Shown here in pieces: positions 28,913 through 37,827 of a stretch of DNA of 64,000 bases. The DNA is from Aeromicrobium tamlense (GTDB taxonomy: Bacteria > Actinomycetota > Actinomycetes > Propionibacteriales > Nocardioidaceae). Under the pieces are notes generated by a model. It saw only the letters and a list, made by a program, of their open reading frames with translations, ran no database searches and had not been told where the DNA came from. A program made the position numbers and the translations under genes. The number at the start of each line of letters is the position of its first letter. The stretch's first letter is position 1. The stretch lies in contig NZ_JACBZN010000001.1 of the NCBI RefSeq assembly GCF_013408555.1, positions 2,728,001 through 2,792,000 on the forward strand. Direction: 5' to 3'.

Positions 28913-31332
28913 GGACCGTCCTGCTCGCCTCGCTGCGCACCCACACGCGCCGCTACGTCTCGGCGCTCGTGGCCGTGTCGATCGCGGTGGCGTTCGTCGT
29001 GGTCATCGACGCGATCGGCTCGGGCGCGCGCAGCGGCGTCGCCGCCAGCGTCGAGGCCGCCTACCCGGCGGCCGACCTCGTCGTCGGCGAGGAGTACGGC
29101 GTCGCCGAGGCCGACCCCGCGAAGGCGCTCGAGGTCGCGGAGCGGCGCGGCGACCGCGCGACCGTGATCGCCTCCCTCTGGACCACCGTCGCCGGGCCGG
29201 ACGGCTCGCTGGGCGACGACGTCCAGGTCGGCACCGTGTCCACCGAGCCCGACCTGCGCTCGCAGGACGTCGCCCGGGGTCGCGCCCCGACCGGCGACGG
29301 CGAGGCGCTCGTCGCCGAGGACACCGCGAAGACGCACGACCTGAAGATCGGCGACCTCCTCACGGTCGGTGTCGGGAACGACGCGACCGACGTCGCCATC
29401 GTCGGCCTCACGCGGGCCTCCTCCTACCTCGACGCGGACGTCGACATCACGTGGCCCGCGATGGCGGGTCTCGGCATGGCCATCCCCGATGCGGTCGCGT
29501 ACGACGTGCGCGACGGCGACGTGGCGGGCGCGACCGAGGCGCTGACCGCCGCGGTCGACTCGACCGTGCAGACCCGCGACGAGTACGTGGCCGCCCGCAT
29601 CGTCATGCTCAACCAGGGCGTCGACGTGCTGTCGTACCTGCTGCTGCTCTTCGCGGCGGTCGCCGGCTTCGTCGCCGTGCTCGTCATCGCGAACACCTTC
29701 ACGATCCTGTTCGCCCAGCGCAGTCGCGACTTCGCCCTGCTGCGCTGCGTCGGCGCGACCGGCCGGCAGGTGCTGCGGTCGGTGCGGGTGGAGGCCTTCG
29801 TCCTGGCCCTCGCCGGCGGTGTCGCCGGCGTGGTGACCGGTGTCGTCCTGGGCCGCGGGCTGGGCTGGGTGATCCGCGCGTGGGCCGGTGAGGCGGCGTT
29901 CGGTCCGGTCTCGCACTCCCCCGTCTGGCTGGGCGCCGCCTTCATCGGCGGCGTGCTGGCCACGGTCGTCGCCGCCTGGTGGCCCACCCGCTCGGTCGTG
30001 CGCGTCAGCCCGCTTGCGGCCCTGCGGCCCTCGGGTGAGGTCACCGCGCGCACCGCTGCGGGGCGCGTCCGGATCGCGCTGGGCCTCGTCGCCGTGGCGG
30101 CCGGCTGCGCCGCCCTGGCCCTGGCGATCGCGTCGGGCAACATGGTGCCGCTCATCCTCGGCGGCATGACCTCCTTCGTCGGCGTGCTGCTGCTCGGACC
30201 GCTGATCGTGCCCGCGCTGCTGCGCCTGCTCGGCCGGGTCGGCCGCACGGGCGGCCCGCTGCGCGTCGCGTCGGCGAACGCCGTGCGGAACCCACGACGC
30301 AGCGCCGCCACCACGGCGTCGCTGCTCGTCGGCGTCACCCTCGCGACGGCGATCCTCTCGGGCATGGCGAGCGCCCGCCAGGCGGTCACGGCCGAGATGG
30401 ACGGCGAGTACCCGGTGGACATCGCGCTGAGCGGGACCCTCCCGGTCGACGCGGTGCGCTCGGTGGGCCAGGTCGACGGCGTCGACGAGGTCCGTGCCGT
30501 GGACGGGGCCGAGGTCGCCTCGAGCGCCGGCCGGCTCACGATCATCGCCCCCTCGGCCGACGACCGAGAGGTCACCCGCGACCGCGAGGCCACCCGCGTG
30601 GCCGACGACGAGATCCTCCTGCCGACCGTGGTGGCGCAGGACTTCGCCGAGGGCATCCCCGACGAGCTCACCCTGCGCACCCGCGAGGGCGAGGTCACCC
30701 TGGCGACGCAGCTCGTCGGGTCGAAGTGGGGTCGCGCCGCGATCGTGCCCCCCGCGGTCCTGGCGCAGCTGACGACGGACGCGGAGCCTCGCGTGCTGTG
30801 GGTCCTGGCGGACGACGGCGCCGACGCCGAGGAGCTCGGTGGCACCCTCGGCGCCCTCACCCGCGGAGGCGACGTGCAGGTCGACAACAACCTGGAGGAC
30901 CAGCAGTGGGTCGCGCAGCAGCTCGACGTGCTGGTGTGGGCGGTGCTGGGCCTGCTCGGCGTGGGCATCCTCATCGCGCTCGTCGGCATCGCGAACACCG
31001 TGGGCCTGTCGATCCTCGAGCGCTCGCGCGAGCACGCCCTGATGCGTGCGCTCGGCCTCACCCGCCGCGGCCTGCGCCGGATGCTGGCCGCCGAGGGCAT
31101 GCTGCTGTCGGTCGTGGCGGCGCTGCTGGGCACCGTGCTGGGCGTGACCTACGCGTGGTTCGGGGTCGAGACCATCGTGGTGCCGGTGTTGGGGTCGGGC
31201 GGCCTCGTCATCCCGTGGATCCAGCTCGGTGTCGTGCTGGTCGTGGCGGCGCTGGCCGGTCTGGCGGCCTCCACGCTGCCGGCCCGCCGCGGCGCCCGGG
31301 TCACCCCGGCCGAGGGCCTCACCCTCGACTGA
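28909..31332 (+). CDS. ABC transporter permease (FtsX/MacB type)
   Basis: An 807-residue permease with two FtsX-like halves. An N-terminal membrane segment (residues about 18-38), a large outside domain (about 40-235), then three segments near 240-365, a linker with WWPTRSVVRVSPLAALRP, two more segments near 390-440, a second outside domain and a final three-segment FtsX unit (VGIANTVGLSILERSREHAL; RALGLTRRGLRRM). This layout matches large exporters for antimicrobial peptides or lipids found next to LiaRS/BceRS-like systems. It ends at the palindrome cluster 31340-31415. Confidence 0.93.
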   Translation: MRTVLLASLRTHTRRYVSALVAVSIAVAFVVVIDAIGSGARSGVAASVEAAYPAADLVVGEEYGVAEADPAKALEVAERRGDRATVIASLWTTVAGPDGSLGDDVQVGTVSTEPDLRSQDVARGRAPTGDGEALVAEDTAKTHDLKIGDLLTVGVGNDATDVAIVGLTRASSYLDADVDITWPAMAGLGMAIPDAVAYDVRDGDVAGATEALTAAVDSTVQTRDEYVAARIVMLNQGVDVLSYLLLLFAAVAGFVAVLVIANTFTILFAQRSRDFALLRCVGATGRQVLRSVRVEAFVLALAGGVAGVVTGVVLGRGLGWVIRAWAGEAAFGPVSHSPVWLGAAFIGGVLATVVAAWWPTRSVVRVSPLAALRPSGEVTARTAAGRVRIALGLVAVAAGCAALALAIASGNMVPLILGGMTSFVGVLLLGPLIVPALLRLLGRVGRTGGPLRVASANAVRNPRRSAATTASLLVGVTLATAILSGMASARQAVTAEMDGEYPVDIALSGTLPVDAVRSVGQVDGVDEVRAVDGAEVASSAGRLTIIAPSADDREVTRDREATRVADDEILLPTVVAQDFAEGIPDELTLRTREGEVTLATQLVGSKWGRAAIVPPAVLAQLTTDAEPRVLWVLADDGADAEELGGTLGALTRGGDVQVDNNLEDQQWVAQQLDVLVWAVLGLLGVGILIALVGIANTVGLSILERSREHALMRALGLTRRGLRRMLAAEGMLLSVVAALLGTVLGVTYAWFGVETIVVPVLGSGGLVIPWIQLGVVLVVAALAGLAASTLPARRGARVTPAEGLTLD

Positions 31333-31339
31333 CCACGTC

Positions 31340-31415
31340 CGCCACTCCCGCCCTTCGGCGAGTGGCGCGGAACGGCCCGCCACTCGCCGAGTGGCGGGCG
31401 TTCCTGCGCCACTCG
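31340..31415. repeat. Nested CGCCACTCG palindrome cluster (REP-like)
   Basis: Five copies of GCCACTC(G) or its complement alternate here: near 31341, 31360, 31379, 31389 and 31409. The centre (31375-31399) is a palindrome with perfect 12-base arms around one C. Outer arms at 31359-31374 and 31399-31415 also pair. It follows the permease stop by 8 bases and may serve as a terminator or mRNA stabiliser. A single copy of the same core (CGGCGAGTGGCGC) is at 22031-22043. Confidence 0.75.
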
Positions 31416-31430
31416 CGGTCACGCGGAGGG

Positions 31431-31449
31431 TATTGACGGGCCGTCAATA
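31431..31449. promoter_or_regulatory. Palindromic operator upstream of TetR/monooxygenase operon
   Basis: A perfect inverted repeat with 9-base arms (TATTGACGG / CCGTCAATA) around one base, ending 17 bases before the TetR ATG and running into a TAGCGT box (31448-31453) that could be the -10 element. It is probably the autoregulatory site of the TetR protein. Confidence 0.75.
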
Positions 31450-31466
31450 GCGTGGACACTGATCCC

Positions 31467-32045
31467 ATGCCGACCCCCACGGCCCGCACCCGGCTCGCCC
31501 CCGACTCCCGGCGCCGATCGATCCTCGACGCCGCCGCGATCCTCTACGCCGAGCGTCCCTACGACCAGGTCTCGACCACCGAGCTGGCGCGCTCGGCCGG
31601 CGTGACCCGCGGCCTCGTGCACCACTACTTCGGCAGCAGGCGCGCCGTGTTCCTGGCCGTCATGCGCGAGTCGGTGATGATGCCGGAGGCCGCGCTGCCC
31701 GACCTCTCCGACCTGCCACTGGCCGAGCGGGTGAGCCGCACGATCGACTGGATCCTCGACGCCGCGGGCACCTACGGACAGGCGTGGGTCGCGGCATCGG
31801 GGGCGGCGAACCTGCACGGCCCCTCCGACGTCCAGGCGATCGTCGACGAGGCCGACGACCGGGCCGCCCGGCTCGTCCTCGACGCCCTCGCACTGGCCGA
31901 CGACCCGGTCCTGCGCGCGCGACTGCGTCCCGTCGCCGCCTACGTCAAGGCGCTGTGCCGGGAGTGGCTCGAGCACGGCACCCTCTCCCGCGAGGACGTC
32001 CACGCCGACGTGTGCGCCGCGGTGCTGAAGGTCGTCGCTCCATGA
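31467..32045 (+). CDS. TetR family transcriptional regulator
   Basis: 192 residues from ATG 31467 (a GTG at 31452 in frame is possible but lies inside the promoter). The helix-turn-helix is at about 17-65 (RRSILDAAAILYAERPYDQV; SAGVTRGLVHHYFGSRRAVFLAV). A palindromic operator lies directly upstream. Its stop overlaps the monooxygenase start (ATGA), so repressor and enzyme are coupled. The ligand is unknown, plausibly a ketone or other monooxygenase substrate (inference). Confidence 0.9.
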   Translation: MPTPTARTRLAPDSRRRSILDAAAILYAERPYDQVSTTELARSAGVTRGLVHHYFGSRRAVFLAVMRESVMMPEAALPDLSDLPLAERVSRTIDWILDAAGTYGQAWVAASGAANLHGPSDVQAIVDEADDRAARLVLDALALADDPVLRARLRPVAAYVKALCREWLEHGTLSREDVHADVCAAVLKVVAP

Positions 32046-33457
32046 CGTCGATCGGGATCATCGGCACCGGCTTCGGCGGCATCGCGACCGCCGTCGAGCT
32101 GCTCACCCACGGCTACGACGACGTGCGGCTGTGGGAGCGAGCCGACGACCTGGGCGGCGTGTGGCGCGACAACACCTACCCCGGCTCGGGCTGCGACGTG
32201 CCCGCCCCGCTCTACTCCTTCTCCTTCGCACCGAGCGACCGCTGGACCCGCCGCTATCCCACGCAGACGGAGATCCTGGCGTACCTGCACCGGGTCGCCG
32301 GCCGCTACGGCATCACGCCGCGGTGCCGGTTCGGCGTCCGCGTCGTGGCCGCGCGGTGGCACGACGACCGATGGGAGGTCACGTTCGGCGACGGCACGAC
32401 CGAGTCGGTCGACGTCCTCGTCAGCGCCGTCGGTCAGCTGTCCGAGCCGAGCGCGCCCGACGTCGCGGGCTGGGAGTCGTTCGCCGGCCCCGTGCTGCAC
32501 GCGGGCTCGTGGGATGCCTCCGTCGACCTCGCAGGCCGGCGCGTCGCCGTCGTCGGCACCGGCGCCTCGGCGATCCAGCTGGTGCCCCGACTGGCCGAGG
32601 TCGCGAGCGAGCTCGTCGTGCTGCAGAGGTCCGCCCAGCACGTGCTGCCGAAGCTCGACGGCGCGTACCCGGCCTGGTACCGCGACCTCGCCGCGCGGGA
32701 GCGTCGTCCGATCGACTGGATCACCCAGCAGTTCTCGCGCGGGCTCGACCCGTCCTCGGCGGTGGCGCGGCTGATCGACCGGATCGCCTCCACCCACCGG
32801 CGCGTGCAGGTGCGCGACCCCGGGCTGCGCCGCGACCTCACGCCGCGGCACCAGGTCGGCTGCAAGCGGATCCTGTTCTCCAACGACTACTACCCGGCGC
32901 TCACGCGCGAGCACGTCCGCCTCGTCCCGCACGAGATGACCGAGGTCCGCCCCGACGCCGTCCGCACCGCCGACGGCACGTGGCACGCGGTCGACGCGAT
33001 CTGCTTCGCCACCGGCTTCGACACGCAGGAGTTCCTGCGCGGCATCGAGGTCACCGGCCCGGGCGGCGACCTGCACGAGGTCTGGTCGGGCGGCGCCCGC
33101 GCCCACCTCGGCATCCACGTGCCGGGCTTCCCGAACCTCTTCCTGGCCTACGGACCGAACACGAACCTCGGCGGCGGCTCGATCATCACGATGCTCGAGG
33201 CGCAGGCCCGTCACGTCCGCGCGGTCCTCGACCGGGCGCGTGACCGCGGCGCGAGCCGGGTGGAGGCGCGACCCGAGGCCGAGCAGCGCTGGGACGACCG
33301 GGTGCAGCACGAGCTCGCCCACTCGGCGTGGGCGTCCTGCACGAGCTGGTACCGGCACCCCGAGACCGGCCGGATCACCTCGAACTGGCCCGGCGGCACG
33401 CACGCCTACGAGCGGGTCGTGGAGCACGTCCGCGACGACGACTTCGCCTGGGCGTGA
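32042..33457 (+). CDS. Flavin monooxygenase, Baeyer-Villiger type
   Basis: A 471-residue FAD/NADPH enzyme. The FAD loop is IGIIGTGFGGIAT, followed by LWERADDLGGVWRDNTYPG. The Baeyer-Villiger fingerprint FxGxxxHxxxW is met exactly by FAGPVLHAGSW (near residue 152). The second dinucleotide loop is VAVVGTGASAIQLV. Such enzymes insert oxygen next to a ketone, giving an ester or lactone. It starts with ATG 32042, overlapping the TetR stop. It is slightly shorter than many family members (about 490-540). Substrate unknown. Confidence 0.92.
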   Translation: MTSIGIIGTGFGGIATAVELLTHGYDDVRLWERADDLGGVWRDNTYPGSGCDVPAPLYSFSFAPSDRWTRRYPTQTEILAYLHRVAGRYGITPRCRFGVRVVAARWHDDRWEVTFGDGTTESVDVLVSAVGQLSEPSAPDVAGWESFAGPVLHAGSWDASVDLAGRRVAVVGTGASAIQLVPRLAEVASELVVLQRSAQHVLPKLDGAYPAWYRDLAARERRPIDWITQQFSRGLDPSSAVARLIDRIASTHRRVQVRDPGLRRDLTPRHQVGCKRILFSNDYYPALTREHVRLVPHEMTEVRPDAVRTADGTWHAVDAICFATGFDTQEFLRGIEVTGPGGDLHEVWSGGARAHLGIHVPGFPNLFLAYGPNTNLGGGSIITMLEAQARHVRAVLDRARDRGASRVEARPEAEQRWDDRVQHELAHSAWASCTSWYRHPETGRITSNWPGGTHAYERVVEHVRDDDFAWA

Positions 33458-33508
33458 GGGCCCTCACCCGGCGGCGATCTCCTTGATCCGGCCCGGGACA
33501 ATGGGGCC

Positions 33509-33955
33509 ATGTCCCCCCGCCGCCTGTTCCGCACCGTCGCCGTCGCCGAGGCCGTCACCTGGGCCCTGCTGCTGACGGGCATGTTCCTCAAGTACGTCAC
33601 CGAGACGACCGAGCTGGGGGTGCGGATCGGCGGCATGGTGCACGGCGTCGTGTTCGTGGCGTACGTGGTCACCGCCGTCGTCGTCGCGATCGACGCGCAG
33701 TGGAGCCTGAAGCGCACGGCGCTGGGCCTGCTGGCCGCGATCCCGCCGTTCTTCACGATCTGGTTCGACCTCGCCAGCGAGCGTCAGGGCGCGCTGCCCG
33801 AGCGCTGGCGCCTCGCCACCTCCGAGCCCACGGGCGCGCTCGACCGCCTCGTCGCGTGGCTCGTGCGCAAGCCCCTCCAGGGCCTGGCCGTCGGCGTCGT
33901 CGCCGTGGCCGCCCTCACCGGCGCCGCCCTCCTGGTCGGCCCGCCCACCAGTTGA
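33509..33955 (+). CDS. DUF3817 membrane protein
   Basis: 148 residues with three main hydrophobic segments (about 8-28, 40-66 and 73-90) and a final segment near the C-terminus (LAVGVVAVAALTGAALLVG). The opening FRTVAVAEAVTWALLLTGMF and the GMVHGVVFVAYVV segment are typical of DUF3817 proteins, often called integral membrane proteins; function unknown. GACAAT lies 6 bases before the ATG (leaderless). It ends 6 bases before the long hairpin 33961-34031. Confidence 0.85.
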   Translation: MSPRRLFRTVAVAEAVTWALLLTGMFLKYVTETTELGVRIGGMVHGVVFVAYVVTAVVVAIDAQWSLKRTALGLLAAIPPFFTIWFDLASERQGALPERWRLATSEPTGALDRLVAWLVRKPLQGLAVGVVAVAALTGAALLVGPPTS

Positions 33956-33960
33956 CGTCC

Positions 33961-34031
33961 CCGGAAACGACGAAGGATGATGCATTCGGCCCCGCTGAGG
34001 GGCCCAAATGCATCATCCTTCGTCGTTCCGG
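33961..34031. terminator. Long hairpin between convergent genes
   Basis: Two 33-base arms (33961-33993 and 33999-34031) with a 5-base loop. They pair almost fully; the differences are one extra A on the left arm and small changes next to the GGCCCC at the loop. It fills the whole gap between the DUF3817 stop and the permease stop. Likely a bidirectional terminator; its length is unusual for that role. Confidence 0.8.
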
Positions 34032-34032
34032 C

Positions 34033-35472
34033 TCAGGTGAGCGCGCGCGTGATCGGGTCGATCGCGAAGTAGATGACGAACAGCACGGCGATGATCCACA
34101 GCAGGACGTGGACCTCGCGGATCTTGCCCATCACGACCTTCAGCACGACGTAGGCCAGGAAGCCCGCGCCGATGCCGGCGGTGATCGAGTACGTGAACGG
34201 CATGAACGCGATCGTCAGGAAGGCCGGGATCGCGATCTCGGGATCCTTCCAGTCGATCTCGGTCACCTGGGTCATCATCAGGAAGCCCACCAGCACGAGC
34301 GCGGCCACGGCGGCCTCGTTCGGGATGACCTGCACGATCGGCGTGAAGATCGTCGCGAGCAGGAAGCACAGACCGGTGATCACGCTGGCCAGGCCCGTGC
34401 GGGCGCCGTCGGCCACGCCGGCCGTGGACTCCACGTAGGACGTGTTGCTCGAGATGCCCGCGGCGCCGCCGACCGCGGCTGCGACCGAGTCGACGATGAG
34501 GATGCGCTGCGAGCCCTCGGGCGCGCCGTCCTCGTCGTTCAGGCCGGCCTCGGCGCCGACGGCCGTCATGGTGCCCATCGTGTCGAAGAAGTCGGCGAGC
34601 ATGAGCGTGAACACCAGCAGCACGGCCGCGACGACGCCCACGCGCTCGAACGAGCCGAGCAGGTTGAACGAGCCGAGCAGCGACAGGTCGGGCTTCTCGA
34701 CGATGTCCTTCGGGAAGGCCGGGACGTTGAGGTTCCAGCCCTTCGACGTCGGGTCGCCGTTCGAGCCCGGGGTGTCGGTGATGGCCTGCACGATGATCGC
34801 GAGCACCGTGGTGGCGGCGATGCCGATGAGGATCGCGCCGGGCACGCGGCGCGTGTGCAGGCTGATCATCAGCAGCAGGCCGATGCAGAACACCAGCACG
34901 GGCCAGCCCGAGAGCTCGCCGCCGATGCCCATGCCGATGGGCGGCGCGGCGTTGCCGGTGGCGCGCACGAAGCCCGCGTCGATGAGGCCGATCAGCGTCA
35001 GGAACAGGCCGATGCCCACCGCGATGGCGGTCTTGAGCTGGCCCGGGACGGCGTCGAACACGGCCTTGCGGAAGCCGGTGAGCACGAGGACCAGGATCAC
35101 GATGCCCTCGAGCACGACCAGGCCCATGGCATCGGCCCACGTCATCTGCGACGCCACCGAGAACGCGACGAACGCGTTGAGGCCCAGTCCGGTCGCCAGC
35201 GCGATCGGGAAGTTGGCCACGACGCCCATGAGGATCGTGAGGACGCCGGCGACGAGCGCGGTGCAGGCCGCGATGGTCGCGAAGCCCGAGCCCGGCTCGG
35301 ACCCGCCGCCGAGGAAGTTCCCGTCCACGTCGGCGACGCCGCTGAGGATGATGGGGTTGAGGACGATGATGTAGGCCATCGTCAAGAAGGTCACGACACC
35401 GCCGCGAACCTCCTGGCCGATCGATGAGCCACGCTGAGAGACCTTGAAGAAGCGGTCGATGGAAGTCACCAC
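34033..35472 (-). CDS. NCS2/AzgA-like purine (guanine/hypoxanthine) permease
   Basis: About 479 residues with 12 or more membrane segments. It belongs to the AzgA/PbuG branch of NCS2 transporters, which import hypoxanthine, guanine or adenine with protons. Visible marks are EVRGGVVTFLTMAYIIVLNP, ATGLGLNAFVAF, FTLMLADFFDTMGTMTAVG and SSNTSYVESTAGVADGARTG. The start is unclear: GTG 35472 has CAGAAT 8 bases upstream, and the next codon, GTG 35469, is equally good; TTG 35490 is the longest option. Confidence 0.92.
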   Translation of the reverse strand: MVTSIDRFFKVSQRGSSIGQEVRGGVVTFLTMAYIIVLNPIILSGVADVDGNFLGGGSEPGSGFATIAACTALVAGVLTILMGVVANFPIALATGLGLNAFVAFSVASQMTWADAMGLVVLEGIVILVLVLTGFRKAVFDAVPGQLKTAIAVGIGLFLTLIGLIDAGFVRATGNAAPPIGMGIGGELSGWPVLVFCIGLLLMISLHTRRVPGAILIGIAATTVLAIIVQAITDTPGSNGDPTSKGWNLNVPAFPKDIVEKPDLSLLGSFNLLGSFERVGVVAAVLLVFTLMLADFFDTMGTMTAVGAEAGLNDEDGAPEGSQRILIVDSVAAAVGGAAGISSNTSYVESTAGVADGARTGLASVITGLCFLLATIFTPIVQVIPNEAAVAALVLVGFLMMTQVTEIDWKDPEIAIPAFLTIAFMPFTYSITAGIGAGFLAYVVLKVVMGKIREVHVLLWIIAVLFVIYFAIDPITRALT

Positions 35473-35585
35473 GGACCGCCATTCTGCCAAGCGTCCGTAG
35501 GGCTGGGCACGGCGGGCTCTTCGCGGGCTCTCAGGAAACGGACAGGTACGCTCGGCAGACTGGCCCGGCGAGCCTCTCCGACGAA

Positions 35586-36542
35586 ATGAGAACCATGCGG
35601 AACCTGAAGACCCTGCCCGCCGTCCTGCTGCTGTCCGCGGTGACCCTCGCGGCCTGCGGCTCCGGCGACGACGACGAGAAGTCGAGCCAGGAGAACTGCA
35701 CCGACTACTCCTCCGGCGCCACGAGCGACGCCGTGAAGGTCTCGGGCGAGTTCGGCGAGACGGGCCCGAAGGCGACGTTCACCGCCCCGCTCACCGCGAA
35801 GGCCGACGAGCTGCAGCGCACCGTGGTCGACGACGGCAAGGGCGACGACACCGCCGAGGGCGACCAGGTCGAGGCGATCATCAGCGTCTTCAACGGCCGC
35901 ACCGGCAAGCAGGCCCTCAGCGAGGCCGCCACGCTGACGGTCGGCGACGAGAACACCTTCGAGGCGTTCCGTGCCGGCATCGAGTGCGTCCCCACCGGCT
36001 CGCGCGTCGTCACGTCGGTGCTGGCGTCCGACGTCTACGGCGCCGAGGGCTACGCCGACCTCGACATCAAGGCCACCGACTCGCTGATCATCGTCACCGA
36101 CGTCGTCGACGTCCGCGAGGAGGTCAAGGCCAAGGCGTGGGAGAAGGACGTCCCCGAGGTCTCCCTGAAGGGCGACGAGCCCACCGTCACGCTGCCGAAG
36201 ACCGATCCGCCGAAGGACGTGCTCTACAAGGTCCTCGAGAAGGGCGACGGCGACACCGTCAAGGCGGGCGACTCCATCACCGTCAACTACCAGGGCCGCA
36301 CCTGGGAGGACGACGGCAAGATCTTCCAGCAGACGTTCGGCAAGGACGGCCAGCCCGCGCAGCTGTCCACCGACCAGGTCGTCCAGGGCTTCAAGGCCGG
36401 CGTCGTGGGCCGCAAGGTCGGCGACACCGTGCTGATCACCATCCCGGCCGAGTACGGCTACGGCACCGAGGCCTCCGAGGGCAACGAGCTCGGCGGCAAG
36501 ACGCTGCTGTTCGTCGTCGAGATCGTCTCGATCGACTCCTGA
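35586..36542 (+). CDS. FKBP-type peptidyl-prolyl isomerase lipoprotein
   Basis: 318 residues from the first ATG (the second, at 35595, is also possible). The lipoprotein signal ends in LAAC, then Asp/Ser-rich residues. The C-terminal 115 residues are a full FKBP domain (KVLEKGDGDTVKAGDSITVN; VVQGFKAGVVGRKVGDTVLI; PAEYGYGTEA). Residues about 50-170 follow the same order of strands (VVDDGKGDDTAEGDQVEAII; FEAFRAGIECVPTGSRVV) and look like a degenerate first FKBP domain. It would help fold exported proteins on the outer face of the membrane. Confidence 0.9.
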   Translation: MRTMRNLKTLPAVLLLSAVTLAACGSGDDDEKSSQENCTDYSSGATSDAVKVSGEFGETGPKATFTAPLTAKADELQRTVVDDGKGDDTAEGDQVEAIISVFNGRTGKQALSEAATLTVGDENTFEAFRAGIECVPTGSRVVTSVLASDVYGAEGYADLDIKATDSLIIVTDVVDVREEVKAKAWEKDVPEVSLKGDEPTVTLPKTDPPKDVLYKVLEKGDGDTVKAGDSITVNYQGRTWEDDGKIFQQTFGKDGQPAQLSTDQVVQGFKAGVVGRKVGDTVLITIPAEYGYGTEASEGNELGGKTLLFVVEIVSIDS

Positions 36543-36545
36543 CCG

Positions 36546-37151
36546 TCAGAACGTGCCCTCGGGCGCGGTGACCGTGCGACCGGCGTCGCGGTGGACCTCC
36601 GCCGCGGCGCCGATCCGCTCCAGCAGGGCCGACCACCACGCCTCGTCCCGCTCGGTGCGGGCCTCGTCCCACGTGTCGCCCTGCCCGTCGATCCCCTCGC
36701 GCAGGATCTCGAGGTGGCCGGCGTGCTGTGCGGTCTCCGAGACGAGGTGCACGAGCAGCCGCTCGAAGGTCGTCGACGGCTCGGACCACCACGGCACGGT
36801 GACCGGAGCGTCGGGCGCGAGCGCGGCCGCGGCCCGCTCGGTGTGCTCGCCCACGGCCACGTAGAGGTCGATGACGTCCTGCGCCGACTCGTCCGCGGTC
36901 AGCCAGAGGTCGGAGTTGTCCTCCTCCCCCGTCGTGGTCTCCCACGGCGTGCCGAGGTCGCTGGGGAAGCCGGCGCACGACGCGACGTACTCCAGCTCGA
37001 CGATCGCCAGGTGCTTGACCAGGCCCAGCAGGTTCGTGCCCGTGGGCGTCAGCGGCCGGCGGGCGTCGTACTCGTCCACCCCGTGCACGGCCCGCAGCAC
37101 CGCACGGTGGCCGCGCCGCAGGTACTCGAGGCTGATCGCGTTGGCGGTCAC
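36546..37151 (-). CDS. DinB-family (DUF664-like) protein
   Basis: A 201-residue predicted four-helix DinB-like protein. It begins VTANAISLEYLRRGHRAVLR and includes TNLLGLVKHLAIVELEY and LLVHLVSETAQHAGHLEILRE, where the His residues match the usual metal site of the fold. Related actinobacterial enzymes use mycothiol or bacillithiol as cofactor. GTG 37149-37151 overlaps the stop of the related upstream gene (GTGA), so the pair is coupled. The exact activity is unknown. Confidence 0.85.
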   Translation of the reverse strand: MTANAISLEYLRRGHRAVLRAVHGVDEYDARRPLTPTGTNLLGLVKHLAIVELEYVASCAGFPSDLGTPWETTTGEEDNSDLWLTADESAQDVIDLYVAVGEHTERAAAALAPDAPVTVPWWSEPSTTFERLLVHLVSETAQHAGHLEILREGIDGQGDTWDEARTERDEAWWSALLERIGAAAEVHRDAGRTVTAPEGTF

Positions 37152-37717
37152 CGGGCCGACCGCCACTGGGGATCGCGGCCGAGGAAGCCCATCAGTCGCG
37201 TCACCCCGTCGCTGTCGGGCGGCACGGGAACCGCCGGTCCGTACTGGCCCGAGTCGCGCAGGATCTGCTCGTGCAGGCTCATCCCCTGCAGCAGGTGCTC
37301 GCACTCCTGCGCGTCGAGGCCCGACGGGACGCCGGCCGACTCGGCCAGGTCCCACGTGTGCATGAGCACGTCGGTCGTGTAGAGCCGGTCGACGACGCCG
37401 CCGAGCGGCTCGGTGCCCAGGTGCGGGTGCGTGAAGTCCGCCTCCGCGGCGTCCGACGCGAGCAGCTGCTGGATCTCGGCCGCGTGCGCCCGCCAGGTGC
37501 CGGCGGGGTCGTCCCCGTCGACCGGACGGCTCAGGTCGACGCCGCCGGAGGCGAGGAAGCCCTGCGACCACGTCACGAGGTGCTCGACGACGTCGCGTGC
37601 GCGCCACTCGGGCACGGGCGTCGGCGCGTCCCAGTCGTCCACCTGCTCGACGACGGCGGTGAAGCCCTCCACGATGCGCGCATGACGCTCGGCGAGGGGC
37701 TGCGAGGGTGCGGACAC
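37148..37717 (-). CDS. TIGR03086-like / mycothiol-dependent maleylpyruvate isomerase-type protein
   Basis: A 189-residue DinB-superfamily protein with the maleylpyruvate-isomerase N-terminal pattern: PLAERHARIVEGFTAVVEQV, DVVEHLVTWSQGFL, and TTDVLMHTWDLAESAG. The His residues in VVEHLVTW and LMHTWDLA are the probable metal ligands. GTG 37715-37717 has AGGAGG upstream; the longer frame is not supported. It overlaps the DUF664-like gene. The two probably form an operon for thiol-dependent chemistry or detoxification (inference). Confidence 0.85.
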   Translation of the reverse strand: MSAPSQPLAERHARIVEGFTAVVEQVDDWDAPTPVPEWRARDVVEHLVTWSQGFLASGGVDLSRPVDGDDPAGTWRAHAAEIQQLLASDAAEADFTHPHLGTEPLGGVVDRLYTTDVLMHTWDLAESAGVPSGLDAQECEHLLQGMSLHEQILRDSGQYGPAVPVPPDSDGVTRLMGFLGRDPQWRSAR

Positions 37718-37827
37718 GGGTCCTCCTGCGGTGGGCGGCACGGGGCTCCAGTCGACCGGCCGAACCCCGGCGGCGTCAAGGGTGGGCGCCGCTTGTCGAT
37801 CGCCGGCGAACACGAGACGGTGGCACG

